Positions 17,359 through 26,817 of a DNA stretch of 64,000 nucleotides are shown one piece after another; the stretch's first letter is position 1, and every line of letters begins with the position of its first letter. The stretch lies in assembly GCF_040412085.2 (NCBI RefSeq), contig NZ_CP115920.1:2604001-2668000 (forward strand). Reading direction: 5' to 3'. Below the pieces are notes generated by a model. It was not told where the DNA came from. It was given only the letters and a program-made list of their open reading frames with translations, and ran no database searches. Position numbers and translations under genes: made by a program. This stretch comes from Vibrio sp. CB1-14. GTDB lineage: Bacteria; Pseudomonadota; Gammaproteobacteria; Enterobacterales; Vibrionaceae.

Positions 17359-19374
17359 TTACTCTTGCTCCTCACACACTCGGTTTTGAATCATGGGCGG
17401 TGCCGGCTCATAGTGACTCAGAGTCATGCTAAAGCGCCCTTCTCCACCCGTTAACGCTTTTAGCCTGCGGGAGTAATCCGCCAACTCGTTAATTGGCGAT
17501 TTAGCGACCAAAATGGTGCTGCCATAAGTGCCTTGTTCGCTTCCGACGATGAGCCCTCGATTAGCAGAAAGATCGCCGGAAACATCACCGACATGTTGAG
17601 TTGGAATTTCTAAAGACAAGTCGACAATGGGTTCCAATACGATAGGGCCTGCTGCTTCGACAGCCTGCAAGAAGGCTTTTTTGCCAGCAATGACAAACGC
17701 AATCTCTTTTGAGTCAACCGAATGATACTTACCATCGAACACCGTCACTTCTATGTCTTTGATTGGATTGCCGGATATCGCCCCTTCTTCTAATGCCTGA
17801 ACTATGCCTTTTTCCACTGCTGGGATTAACGCGGTTGGAATCGCGCCACCAACTACTTTGTTAACAAATCGGAAGCCAGCGCCACGCTCAAGCGGCCTTA
17901 CTTTCAGTTGAACCTCACCAAACTGTCCAGCGCCGCCACTCTGTTTCTTATGACGATATTGCGCTTCGGCAGGCTTAGTAATGGTCTCGAAGTATTCAAC
18001 GCTTGGCTGACTGGTTTCTACATCTAACTTGAAGACTTTTTGCATCTTTTCAAGCGCGATCTTGAGATGGAATTCACCCTGACCGCTAAGTACCGTTTCA
18101 TTAGTGCGTGTACGGTGCTCTATCTTAAGTGATGGATCTTCTGCGGCAATCTTGGCTAATACGTCAGACATTTTCTGCTCATCACCGCGTTTTTTCGGTG
18201 TCAGCGTCAGACTGTACATCGACTCAGGGAAGTTTAGCGTTTTGAACTGCACGCCGTCTTCATCGTGAGAATCATGGATCACAGAATCAAAGGCAAGATC
18301 ATCCACTTTCACCAATACGCACAGATCCCCCGCTTTAGCAGTGGTGATCTCTTGACGTTTCTTACCTTGTAAGTTGTATAGGTGGCCAACTTTAAACGCT
18401 TTACTGCTATCACCAACGAATAGCTGACTGCCCGCGGTAATTTCACCCTGAAAAACACGCACGTAAGCAAGCTTGCCCATATAAGGATCCACATTGACCT
18501 TGTAAACGTGCGCGACAGTATGGTCACGTTTGTCACAATCAATCGCTACTTGCTTACCATTTTTCTCTAGCATCGGTGGATTGCCTTCGTCTGGCATTGG
18601 CATAATTTCTGCCAAAGTGCGCAGCAACAGCTCACAGCCAGCACCCGTATCCGAGGAGACAAAACAAACGGGTACCACGTGACCGGTTCGGAGCGCTTTT
18701 TCAAACGGATCGTGGAGCTGCTCTGGTGTTAGTTCTGAGCCTTGCTCCAAATAGAGCTCCATCAACGATTCATCCATTTCAACAACCTGATCGACCAGTA
18801 GCTCATGGGCTTCATCGACGCCACTAAACAACGTGGTTTGCTCAGGATTTGGCTCAAAGTAGCAATCGACGACTTCCGCCGGCTTTTGTGACGGTAAGTT
18901 AATCGGTAAACATTGTGCGCCGAAGCGCTGCTCAATTTCTTCAAGTAATGCCAAAAGCTTGTCGGGGTGCTGATCGATCTTATTGATGATCACCATCTGG
19001 CATTTTTTCTGATCTTTTGCGAATCGGAATAAGCGCTCGGAGACTTGGTTGATAGAACTACCTGCATCCAGCACCAAAGCAGAGGTTTCAACCGCTGGAA
19101 AGATACTCATCGTGCGGCCGAGAAGCTCGACTTGTCCCGGAGTATCGATGAAGTTCATTTGATGGTTGCGCCACGAAAGAGTGACTGGGGTTGCTTCAAC
19201 ACTGTGCTGATAGTGAATAGACTGGTCGTCAAAATCGGTGATCGTGTCACCATCTTCAACATGACCTAGGTTATTAATGGCGTGGGACTCAAAAAGTAGA
19301 CGTTCAACTAAGCTGGTTTTGCCAGTTCCTGTTTGACCGACAAAGGCAATATTTCTAATTTCATGTTGAGACAT
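17359..19374 (-). CDS. Elongation factor G-like GTPase
   Basis: A 671-aa protein with the full EF-G domain order. The GTPase domain has G1 GQTGTGKTS, G3 DTPGQ (EF-G has DTPGH) and G4 NKID. Domains II to V follow, with YRHKKQSGGAGQFGEV in domain IV. The changed G1 and G3 motifs, and the lack of the usual AHIDAGKTT, mark it as the EF-G-like (FusA2-type) group, not the housekeeping translocase. Its role is not firmly known. It stands alone, not in a str operon. ATG at 19374; AAGGAG-like bases lie upstream. Confidence 0.9.
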   Translation of the reverse strand: MSQHEIRNIAFVGQTGTGKTSLVERLLFESHAINNLGHVEDGDTITDFDDQSIHYQHSVEATPVTLSWRNHQMNFIDTPGQVELLGRTMSIFPAVETSALVLDAGSSINQVSERLFRFAKDQKKCQMVIINKIDQHPDKLLALLEEIEQRFGAQCLPINLPSQKPAEVVDCYFEPNPEQTTLFSGVDEAHELLVDQVVEMDESLMELYLEQGSELTPEQLHDPFEKALRTGHVVPVCFVSSDTGAGCELLLRTLAEIMPMPDEGNPPMLEKNGKQVAIDCDKRDHTVAHVYKVNVDPYMGKLAYVRVFQGEITAGSQLFVGDSSKAFKVGHLYNLQGKKRQEITTAKAGDLCVLVKVDDLAFDSVIHDSHDEDGVQFKTLNFPESMYSLTLTPKKRGDEQKMSDVLAKIAAEDPSLKIEHRTRTNETVLSGQGEFHLKIALEKMQKVFKLDVETSQPSVEYFETITKPAEAQYRHKKQSGGAGQFGEVQLKVRPLERGAGFRFVNKVVGGAIPTALIPAVEKGIVQALEEGAISGNPIKDIEVTVFDGKYHSVDSKEIAFVIAGKKAFLQAVEAAGPIVLEPIVDLSLEIPTQHVGDVSGDLSANRGLIVGSEQGTYGSTILVAKSPINELADYSRRLKALTGGEGRFSMTLSHYEPAPPMIQNRVCEEQE

Positions 19375-19650
19375 AAGACGCTCCTTAAATGATTGGAAAC
19401 AAGCACTGTTACATTGAGTCGGCGGTTTCCCGCCTACTCGTCTTCCAAGTCATTTTTCGGATCCTTCTGTCCAAACAATGCACTCCCACATGATGGCTGA
19501 GTGACTAGTGTGAACCTATACCCACACAAATATTGTGACTAATTTCATAACGTATGGATTTTTGGGTATTTATTGCTTAAGACGTGATTTGGGACAAAAA
19601 ATCCCTGCTGTTAATTAGCACGGCTAGTGGGGTGACGACTATTTTAGGAC
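19375..19650. other. Upstream region of the EF-G-like gene
   Basis: 276 bases, AT-rich near 19520-19620, that should hold the promoter of the leftward EF-G-like gene. No clear -35/-10 pair or operator was found and no gene is visible. Confidence 0.35.
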
Positions 19651-20287
19651 ACCACCAACACCGTCATTCCTGTGCAGACAAGAATCTACTTAAGGCTTGG
19701 TGCTCGCTGTAAGAAGCCCCCTGCCTGCGCAGGAGTGACGATACACTGGGTCTTTGAAGGTGCCGATATGTGGGAGAACGACAAACTCCAAAACACCGTC
19801 CTTCCTGTGTAGACAGGAATCTACTTAAGGCTTGGTGCGCTGTAAGAAGACCCCTGCCTGCGCAGGAGTGACGATACACTGGGTCTTTGAAGGTGCCGAT
19901 ATGTGGGAGAACGACAAACTCTAGAACACCGTCATTCCTGTGTAGACAGGAATCTACTTAAGGCTTGGTGCTCGCTATAAGAAGACCCCTGCCTGCGCAG
20001 GAGTGACGATACACTGGGTCTTTGAAGGTGCCGATATGTGGGAGAACGACAAACTCTAAAACACCGTCATTCCTGTGTAGACAGGAATCTACTTAAGGCT
20101 TGGTGCTCGCTATAAGAAGACCCCTGCCTGCGCAGGGGTAACGATACACTGGGTCTTTGAAGGTGACGATATGTGGGAGAACGACAAACTCTAAAACACC
20201 GTCATTCCTGTGTAGACAGGAATCTACTTAAGGCTTGGTGCTCGCTGTAAGAAGACCCCTGCCTGCGCAGGGATGACGATATCTTGG
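19651..20287. repeat. Five tandem copies of a 135-bp REPIN-like unit
   Basis: The marker CCGTC starts at 19661, 19796, 19929, 20064 and 20199, giving periods of 135, 133, 135 and 135 bp; the fifth copy stops near 20287. Each unit begins GTCATTCCTG and the mobile-looking half ends CAGGAGTGAC, a 10-bp terminal inverted repeat. Inside the left end is an ATTCCTGT/ACAGGAAT hairpin, and inside the right end a CCTGCGCAGG palindrome. Two inverted REP-like hairpins around a spacer are the definition of a REPIN/BIME. Copies differ at few positions. No protein-coding potential. Confidence 0.85.
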
Positions 20288-20304
20288 GTATAATGTTGAA
20301 CTGA

Positions 20305-21390
20305 TTAAATCACTGGTGTCTCTGTTTGCACGCCGTGGTTCTGACCACGATGACGCAATAGGTGATCAAGCAACACAATCGCCAACATAGCTTCAGCGAT
20401 TGGCACAGCGCGAATACCCACACATGGGTCATGACGACCTTTGGTGATCAATTGCGTTGGCTCACCGGTTTTCGTGATGGTTTCACCCGGTACTGTAATG
20501 CTTGATGTTGGTTTCAGTGCGATATTGGCAACAATATCTTGACCGGTAGAGATACCACCTAGGATGCCACCAGCATGGTTGCTGCTAAAGCCTTCCGGCG
20601 TCAGTGGATCGCGGTGCTCACTGCCTTTTTGATTCACTACATCAAAGCCGTCACCAATCTCGACACCTTTCACAGCGTTGATGCTCATTAGAGCATGGGC
20701 GATATCCGCATCAAGGCGATCAAAAATTGGCTCCCCTAGACCCACAGATACGTTGGTCGCAACCACTTGTAGCTTGGCACCAATTGAGTCACCTTGCTTT
20801 TTAAGATCGCGGATCAACTGGTCAAAAGCGTCTACTTTGTCGACATCTGGACAGAAAAACGGGTTATTTTCGATTTCGTTCCAATCTACTTTATCAATAG
20901 ATACATCGCCCATTTGTGATAGGTAAGCACGAATTTCAACACCAAACTCTTGTTTAAGGTATTTCTTCGCGATAGAACCCGCCGCGACACGCATCGCCGT
21001 TTCACGAGCTGACGAACGGCCGCCACCACGGTAATCGCGGATACCGTATTTTTGGTGGTAGGTGTAATCCGCGTGTCCTGGTCGGAACTTGTCTTTGATT
21101 TCTGAGTAATCTTTTGAGCGCTGATCGGTGTTTTCGATCAGTAGACCAATCGACGTGCCTGTGGTTTTTCCTTCAAACACACCTGAAAGGATTTTTACCT
21201 CATCAGGTTCACGTCTTTGAGTGGTGTATTTTGATGTCCCTGGACGACGACGATCTAAGTCAACTTGCAGATCGGCTTCCGTGATTTCCAATCCAGGAGG
21301 GCAACCGTCCACCACACAACCTAGTGCGATGCCGTGACTCTCACCAAATGTGGTTACACGAAAATGTTGTCCGATGCTATTTCCTGCCAT
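20305..21390 (-). CDS. aroC: Chorismate synthase
   Basis: 361 aa, the same length as E. coli AroC. It makes chorismate from 5-enolpyruvylshikimate-3-phosphate by losing phosphate, and needs reduced FMN; it is the last step of the shikimate pathway. Family signatures seen: [31 protein letters not shown], and [18 protein letters not shown]. The start at 21390 (MAGNSIG) has AGAGGA upstream; an 18-codon extension in frame is not conserved. The REPIN-like array lies 17 bases beyond the stop. It has its own transcript, since prmB ends in a terminator upstream. Confidence 0.98.
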   Translation of the reverse strand: MAGNSIGQHFRVTTFGESHGIALGCVVDGCPPGLEITEADLQVDLDRRRPGTSKYTTQRREPDEVKILSGVFEGKTTGTSIGLLIENTDQRSKDYSEIKDKFRPGHADYTYHQKYGIRDYRGGGRSSARETAMRVAAGSIAKKYLKQEFGVEIRAYLSQMGDVSIDKVDWNEIENNPFFCPDVDKVDAFDQLIRDLKKQGDSIGAKLQVVATNVSVGLGEPIFDRLDADIAHALMSINAVKGVEIGDGFDVVNQKGSEHRDPLTPEGFSSNHAGGILGGISTGQDIVANIALKPTSSITVPGETITKTGEPTQLITKGRHDPCVGIRAVPIAEAMLAIVLLDHLLRHRGQNHGVQTETPVI

Positions 21391-21566
21391 TACTTCCTCT
21401 GTCTGTCCGAACAAGCGCAGTGTCCGCAGCCTCTCTCTCAGCAATTTATACTAAGTGATACCAAGGATAAGTGGTACCAAAGCTAACTGTTAACGCTTGT
21501 CCTTTGCCTGTCTATTCTTCGTGAATTCATAGTGACGACAAAGGCTGACGTTGTAAACCCCCAAAC

Positions 21567-21597
21567 GAAAAAACGCTGCAATTCTCATTGCAGCGTT
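21567..21597 (-). terminator. Terminator of prmB
   Basis: On the minus strand AACGCTGCAAT - GAGA - ATTGCAGCGTT followed by TTTTT: an eleven-pair perfect stem, 26 bases after the prmB stop. aroC must therefore have its own promoter between here and 21390. Confidence 0.95.
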
Positions 21598-21622
21598 ACT
21601 TTATCTTAGAGTCAGTACTCGA

Positions 21623-22555
21623 TTAATCTTTGTAGATCGAGAACTCTTCTGCGTGCTCAAGGATCTGATCGCGCGTTAGCATGAATACACCGTGGCCGCC
21701 GTTTTCAAACTCAATCCATGTGAATGGGATATGTGGGTACTGCTCCATCATATGAACCATTGAATTACCTACTTCACAGATAAGGATACCGTCATCAGTC
21801 AGATAATCCGGTGCATTTGATAGAATTCGGCGCACCAATTTCAGACCGTCAGTACCTGCCGCTAGGCCAAGTTCTGGCTCATGGGTGAACTCTTCTGGTA
21901 GTGAGTTCATGTCTTCTTCATCCACATATGGTGGGTTAGAGACGATCAGGTTGTATTTTTCTTTTGGCAAATCGCGGAAAAGATCTGATCGAATTGGGAA
22001 CACTTGCTGTTCTAGACCGTGGTCTTGAACGTTCTGCTCAGCGACTTCCAATGCGTCTGTTGAAATATCAATGGCATCCACTTCGGCATCAGGGAAAGCG
22101 TGCGCGCAGGCAATCGCAATACAGCCACTACCAGTACACAGATCCATAATGCGAACTGGCTCATCAGCAAGCCAAGGCTGGAACTGAGCTTCAATCAGCT
22201 CACCAATTGGCGAACGTGGCACCAATACACGCTCATCAACAAAGAACTCTAGGCCACAGAACCAAGCTTTGTTGGTTAAGTAAGCTGTTGGTGTGCGGTC
22301 GTTAATGCGCTTGATAACACGCTCAACAACACGCAGACGCTCGCTGCTGGTTAGGCGCGAGTTTAAAACATGTGGTGGCACGTCAATCGGTAAGTACAGC
22401 GTTGGCAGGATCAGCTGAACCGCTTCATCCCAAGCATTGTCGGTGCCGTGGCCGTAAAACAGACCTGCTGCATTGAACCGACTAACGGTCCAACGAATCA
22501 AGTCTTGAAGTGTATGAAGCTCAGAAACGGCTTCTTCCACAAAAATCTTATCCAA
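21623..22555 (-). CDS. prmB: Ribosomal protein uL3 N5-glutamine methyltransferase PrmB
   Basis: 310 aa from a TTG at 22555, the same length as E. coli PrmB. It methylates the side chain of a glutamine in ribosomal protein L3 (uL3). The SAM-binding motif is [15 protein letters not shown] and the catalytic NPPY motif is [13 protein letters not shown]. The TTG is chosen because GGAGG lies five bases upstream and the family starts DKIFVxEAV there; a second TTG 12 bases earlier overlaps the ribosome site. Divergent from smrB, as in E. coli. Confidence 0.95.
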   Translation of the reverse strand: MDKIFVEEAVSELHTLQDLIRWTVSRFNAAGLFYGHGTDNAWDEAVQLILPTLYLPIDVPPHVLNSRLTSSERLRVVERVIKRINDRTPTAYLTNKAWFCGLEFFVDERVLVPRSPIGELIEAQFQPWLADEPVRIMDLCTGSGCIAIACAHAFPDAEVDAIDISTDALEVAEQNVQDHGLEQQVFPIRSDLFRDLPKEKYNLIVSNPPYVDEEDMNSLPEEFTHEPELGLAAGTDGLKLVRRILSNAPDYLTDDGILICEVGNSMVHMMEQYPHIPFTWIEFENGGHGVFMLTRDQILEHAEEFSIYKD

Positions 22556-22617
22556 AATTGCCTCCAAAAAGCGCTACAATACTGCCAATCTAGATGTTTA
22601 TTGAGTTGTCCCAGTCC

Positions 22618-23148
22618 ATGAGCAAAAAAGACACCAACGCTGATGACGATTTCGCCCTCTTTAGGGATGCAGTACAAGGCGTAAAAAAGTTGCAACAGGA
22701 TACCATAGTCCAGCAGCCAAACAGAAATAAGAAACAAAAAGAGCAGAAAAGAACCAACCGCGAAGCCAAAGACGCGGAGTTTTATTTCTCTGACGAATTT
22801 GAGCCACATCTGAGCGATGATGGTCCGACTCGTTATGCGCGTGATGATGTGTCCACGTACGAAGTGAAACGCTTGCGACGCGGAGTGTATGTACCGGATG
22901 TGTTCTTAGACATGCATGGGATGACTCAGCAAGAAGCCAAGCGAGAGTTGGGGGCAATGATCGCCCATTGCATAAGAGAAAATGTGCACTGTGCTTGTGT
23001 CATGCACGGCATCGGCAAACACATTCTTAAGCAAAAAGCACCACTTTGGTTGGCTCAACATCCAGACGTGATGGCGTTCCACCAAGCGCCGCTTGAGTTT
23101 GGCGGCGATGGCGCGCTTTTGGTTTTACTTTCGATTCCTGAGAAATAA
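22618..23148 (+). CDS. smrB: Ribosome rescue endonuclease SmrB
   Basis: A 176-aa protein close to E. coli SmrB (YfcN). It cleaves mRNA at collided ribosomes, feeding rescue by tmRNA. The N-terminal half is basic and flexible ([17 protein letters not shown]). The Smr domain begins near residue 95, with [15 protein letters not shown] and the later [17 protein letters not shown]. The start at 22618 matches the family; there is no strong Shine-Dalgarno. Convergent with sixA, 18 bases apart. Confidence 0.94.
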   Translation: MSKKDTNADDDFALFRDAVQGVKKLQQDTIVQQPNRNKKQKEQKRTNREAKDAEFYFSDEFEPHLSDDGPTRYARDDVSTYEVKRLRRGVYVPDVFLDMHGMTQQEAKRELGAMIAHCIRENVHCACVMHGIGKHILKQKAPLWLAQHPDVMAFHQAPLEFGGDGALLVLLSIPEK

Positions 23149-23166
23149 CCTTTCTTCAGTTATTCT

Positions 23167-23631
23167 CTAAGGGTGAATGTGCCAAAGCACTTCGCCCTGC
23201 CTTCTCTGAACATCGTATTCGATGCACACCAGCCCAGACGTTGGGAACATAGGCGCACTGATGTCGCCGACAAACTCTGCCGTTAAATAACCAACCAACG
23301 GTAAGTGTGAGACGAGTAAAATCGACTCTAGACTTTCAATCTCAGCAATCGTTGAGACATACTCCACTACATCCTCAGCCTGACCGTAAGGCGTAATGTC
23401 ATCAGAGGTGACGACGTCATCACTACTAAACTCTTGGCTGATCGCAGCCCACGTTTGCTGCGCTCTTAGATAAGGGCTCACAAGTACCTTATCAAAACGA
23501 CCATACCCTTGCTGCTTACACGCTCTGGCAACGACAATCGAGTTGTCTTTGCCATGCTCAGTTAGGGCACGCTGCTCATCCGTTGGTGCATAATGGACGG
23601 CTTCGCCATGACGCATAATAAACACTTTCAT
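23167..23631 (-). CDS. sixA: Phosphohistidine phosphatase SixA
   Basis: A 154-aa histidine-phosphatase-fold protein. The catalytic motif RHGEA is at residues 7-11, and the second conserved His lies in LLVSHLPLVGYL. SixA removes phosphate from histidines; in E. coli it acts on the NPr protein of the nitrogen PTS and was first described on ArcB. GGCGGG precedes the ATG. Position between smrB and the fadIJ genes matches the E. coli order, with the insulinase-like gene inserted. Confidence 0.93.
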   Translation of the reverse strand: MKVFIMRHGEAVHYAPTDEQRALTEHGKDNSIVVARACKQQGYGRFDKVLVSPYLRAQQTWAAISQEFSSDDVVTSDDITPYGQAEDVVEYVSTIAEIESLESILLVSHLPLVGYLTAEFVGDISAPMFPTSGLVCIEYDVQRRQGEVLWHIHP

Positions 23632-23965
23632 ATTAACACCCGCCTATTCAATGGTCGCACAAAGCAATCATCTCTAGCGCTTAAACCCTGCGCTATCTCT
23701 CGCAATTGCCTGCATATTCCGATAACTAGGGTATATACTTATTTAAAAAAATTAATTATATCAATTCACTTGCTAAAGGCTTCGACTTTCTTAACAATTT
23801 AAAGGTTAATACTTAAAAAGATTGTAAGTTAGTTTTTGTCTGTCTCCATGAAAGATTGTAAATAGTTGTTGGTTATCCCTGTTAGTACCAATTGTGAGAC
23901 ATCACTTTTGTCGCCAGACGCTTGGTTAAGCTGTCCCAAGCCACCGCTTAATCCGGAGAAGATAC
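23632..23965. other. Intergenic region, sixA / insulinase-like gene
   Basis: 334 AT-rich bases between divergent genes. It must hold both promoters. TATACT near 23735 is a possible -10, but no confident -35 or operator was found. No small gene or RNA signal is visible. Confidence 0.35.
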
Positions 23966-26749
23966 GTGCATATAAGTCCAAATGATAATCGCTCATATCG
24001 CTACCTCACTCTAAGTAATGAGTTACGCGTCCTGCTCGTCAAAGACGAGCACGCCCAAAAGTCCGCCGCAGCGCTTGCAGTGAACGTCGGCCATTTTGAC
24101 GATCCAGACGATCGAGAGGGTCTTGCTCACTACCTCGAACACATGCTGTTCTTGGGCACGGAAAAGTACCCTAAAGTCGGAGAATTTCAATCCTTTATCA
24201 GTCAACACGGCGGCAGTAATAATGCTTGGACTGGCACCGAGCATACGTGTTACTTCTTTGACGTCTATCCAAATGCGTTTGAGAAAGGCCTCGATCGCTT
24301 CAGTCAGTTTTTCACTGCCCCGCTTTTCAACGAAGAAGCGCTAGATAAAGAGCGTCAAGCCGTCGATTCCGAATACAAGCTTAAACTTAATGAAGACGGA
24401 CGCAGGTTATACCAAGTACAAAAAGAGACTATTAACCAAGCGCACCCTTTCGCCAAATTTTCTGTCGGCAATATTGAAACGCTAAGCGATCGCAATGGTG
24501 AAAGCATTCGCGGCGAGATTCTTCGGTTCCACCAGCAGCAATATTCTGCTGACATCATGACATTAGCCATGATTGGCCCTCATGAGCTGGATGAATTAGA
24601 ACAGTGGGCAACAGACAAGTTTGCAGACATCGTCAATAATCAACGCATCAGCAAGTCCATAGACGTGCCTTTCGCCACCAAAGACAATACTCAAGTCATG
24701 GTACGCGTTGAACCCATCAAAGAGCTTCGTAAGTTAATCCTTGCGTTCCCGTTTCCTGCGACTCAGCAACATTATCACCAAAAACCTTTGTCTTATTTTG
24801 CCAACTTGCTGGGCTATGAAGGCAAAGGCAGCTTAATGCTGCATCTTAAAGAACTTGGCTGGATCACGTCCCTGTCTGCCGGTGGTGGCGCATCTGGTAG
24901 TAACTACCGCGAGTTTAGTGTCAGTATGACACTGACACCAACTGGGCTTGAGCACGTCAATGAGATGATTCAAGCGGTGTTCCAGTACCTAGAGCTCATT
25001 AAAACTCAAGGCATGCAGGAATGGCGCTACTTGGAAAAGCGTGCCGTCATGGAATCTGCGTTCCAGTTTCAAGAGCCTGCAAGACAAATGGACATGGTCA
25101 GTCATCTGGTGATGAACATGCAACACTACCCACCAGAGGACGTCATTTATGGCGACTACAAAATGGTGGGCTATGACGAAGCTATGCTGCTTGAGTATGC
25201 CCATTTCTTAACGACCGGAAATCTCAAAGCAACGCTGGTTGCCAAAGAGCAACACTACGACAAACAAGCGAAGTGGTACTTTACGCCATACTCGGTCATG
25301 GCATTCACTGAAGAGGAACTGGCGTTTTTCAATCAGCCTCTAAAAGAAGCGGAGCAGCCCTTCTGTCTGCCCGAAAAAAACCCGTTCATCAACTACGACT
25401 TGTCGACCTATCCACTTGAAAGCGAAGAGGCGCATCCTCAGCTTATAGAGGATTTAGACGGTTTTCGCCTTTGGCACCTTCAGGACAGTCAATTTAAGGT
25501 ACCGAAAGGAGTGGTGTTTATCGCTATCGATAGCCCCCATTCGGTCGCTTCTTCCCGTAACATAGTCAAAACAAGGCTGTGTGTAGAAATGTTCCTTGAC
25601 TCGCTCTCTGAGGAAACCTACCCCGCTGAAGTCGCAGGTCTGAGCTACGATATGTACGCCCACCAAGGTGGTGTCACCTTGTCGATTTCTGGTTTTAGCA
25701 AAAAGCAGCCTCAGTTATTGGAGATGATACTCCAGCGATTTGCGTCACGAGAGTTTAATCCCGCACGCTTTGAGAGCATAAAAGCGCAGTTAATGAGAGG
25801 TTGGCGTAACTCGGCGAAAGATCGCCCGATTTCACAGCTATTCAATGCCATGACGGGCATTTTACAGCCAAATAATCCACCAAACTCTGTGTTACTTGAT
25901 GCACTAGAAACCATCACGGTCGATGAGCTACCTAGTTTTGTACAAGCGATATTATCTGAGCTGCACATCGATATGTTCGTGTATGGCGATTGGCATAAGC
26001 AAGGTGCATACGACATCGCCACCACGCTCAAAGATGCACTTCGTATCCACAATCAAAAATACGAAGAGAGTTTGCGACCTTTGATCATGCTTGGACGCAA
26101 TGGCAGCTTCCAAAAAGAAGTGTTTTGCGATCAAGATGACTCTGCGATTGTGGTCTATTACCAATGTGAAGATATCAATCCACGTAGCATCGCACTCTAC
26201 TCTCTGGCCAATCATTTGATGTCAGCGACCTTCTTCCATGAAATCCGAACTAAACAACAACTCGGTTATATGGTCGGCACCGGTAACATGCCTCTCAATC
26301 GCCACCCAGGGATAGTGCTTTATGTACAATCCCCAAATGCGGCACCAAGCGATCTTATTCGCTCTATCGATGAATTTTTGAATGCGGTCTACATGGTGCT
26401 GCTTGAGCTCAATGACTATCAATGGCACAGCAGCAAGAAAGGGCTCTGGAATCAGATTGCGACTCCAGATACCACGTTACGCGGCCGCGCTCAGCGATTG
26501 TGGATTGCCATAGGCAATAAAGACACCAGCTTTAGTCAGCGAGAGAAAGTGCTTGAGGAACTCAAATCATTAACACGCGCCGATATGATTCGCTTCGTTG
26601 TCAATGAGCTGAAACCGCGCACTGCAAATCGTTTGATTATGCATAGCCAAGGCAAGGCACATGTCGATGCCGAAAAACTTGAGTTAGGACTTGAAATAGG
26701 CTCGATTGAAGAGTTTCAATTAAGACCAAAAGACACCGATTTAGGATAA
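23966..26749 (+). CDS. Insulinase/pitrilysin-like M16 metalloprotease
   Basis: A 927-aa protein of the M16A family. The inverted zinc motif is HYLEH (His55, Glu58, His59), with the third ligand in the later ERQAVDSEYKLKLNEDGRR segment. The whole four-domain insulin-degrading layout is covered, including FFHEIRTKQQLGYMVGTG near residue 755. Unlike E. coli pitrilysin (PtrA) there is no signal peptide, so it is predicted to be cytoplasmic. It degrades peptides, not folded proteins, by family analogy. The start at 23966 has GGAGAAG nearby upstream. Single gene ending at a strong terminator. Confidence 0.93.
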   Translation: MHISPNDNRSYRYLTLSNELRVLLVKDEHAQKSAAALAVNVGHFDDPDDREGLAHYLEHMLFLGTEKYPKVGEFQSFISQHGGSNNAWTGTEHTCYFFDVYPNAFEKGLDRFSQFFTAPLFNEEALDKERQAVDSEYKLKLNEDGRRLYQVQKETINQAHPFAKFSVGNIETLSDRNGESIRGEILRFHQQQYSADIMTLAMIGPHELDELEQWATDKFADIVNNQRISKSIDVPFATKDNTQVMVRVEPIKELRKLILAFPFPATQQHYHQKPLSYFANLLGYEGKGSLMLHLKELGWITSLSAGGGASGSNYREFSVSMTLTPTGLEHVNEMIQAVFQYLELIKTQGMQEWRYLEKRAVMESAFQFQEPARQMDMVSHLVMNMQHYPPEDVIYGDYKMVGYDEAMLLEYAHFLTTGNLKATLVAKEQHYDKQAKWYFTPYSVMAFTEEELAFFNQPLKEAEQPFCLPEKNPFINYDLSTYPLESEEAHPQLIEDLDGFRLWHLQDSQFKVPKGVVFIAIDSPHSVASSRNIVKTRLCVEMFLDSLSEETYPAEVAGLSYDMYAHQGGVTLSISGFSKKQPQLLEMILQRFASREFNPARFESIKAQLMRGWRNSAKDRPISQLFNAMTGILQPNNPPNSVLLDALETITVDELPSFVQAILSELHIDMFVYGDWHKQGAYDIATTLKDALRIHNQKYEESLRPLIMLGRNGSFQKEVFCDQDDSAIVVYYQCEDINPRSIALYSLANHLMSATFFHEIRTKQQLGYMVGTGNMPLNRHPGIVLYVQSPNAAPSDLIRSIDEFLNAVYMVLLELNDYQWHSSKKGLWNQIATPDTTLRGRAQRLWIAIGNKDTSFSQREKVLEELKSLTRADMIRFVVNELKPRTANRLIMHSQGKAHVDAEKLELGLEIGSIEEFQLRPKDTDLG

Positions 26750-26775
26750 AAAACACCCCCTCTGTTGAGGGGGTG
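26748..26775. terminator. Bidirectional terminator between the insulinase-like gene and fadJ
   Basis: CACCCCCTC - TGTT - GAGGGGGTG (26754-26775). On the minus strand it is followed by TTTTTT, making a strong end for fadIJ; on the plus strand the tail is AATGTTTG, weaker. It sits between convergent stops. Confidence 0.92.
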
Positions 26776-26817
26776 AATGTTTGTAGACCCTAAGTTTTCT
26801 GTGTAACGCTCTCTAGA

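Noticed and set aside
19664..20287. CRISPR array
   Set aside because: Units are 133-135 bp and identical throughout; there are no short repeats with unique spacers and no cas genes. It is a tandem REPIN-like repeat.
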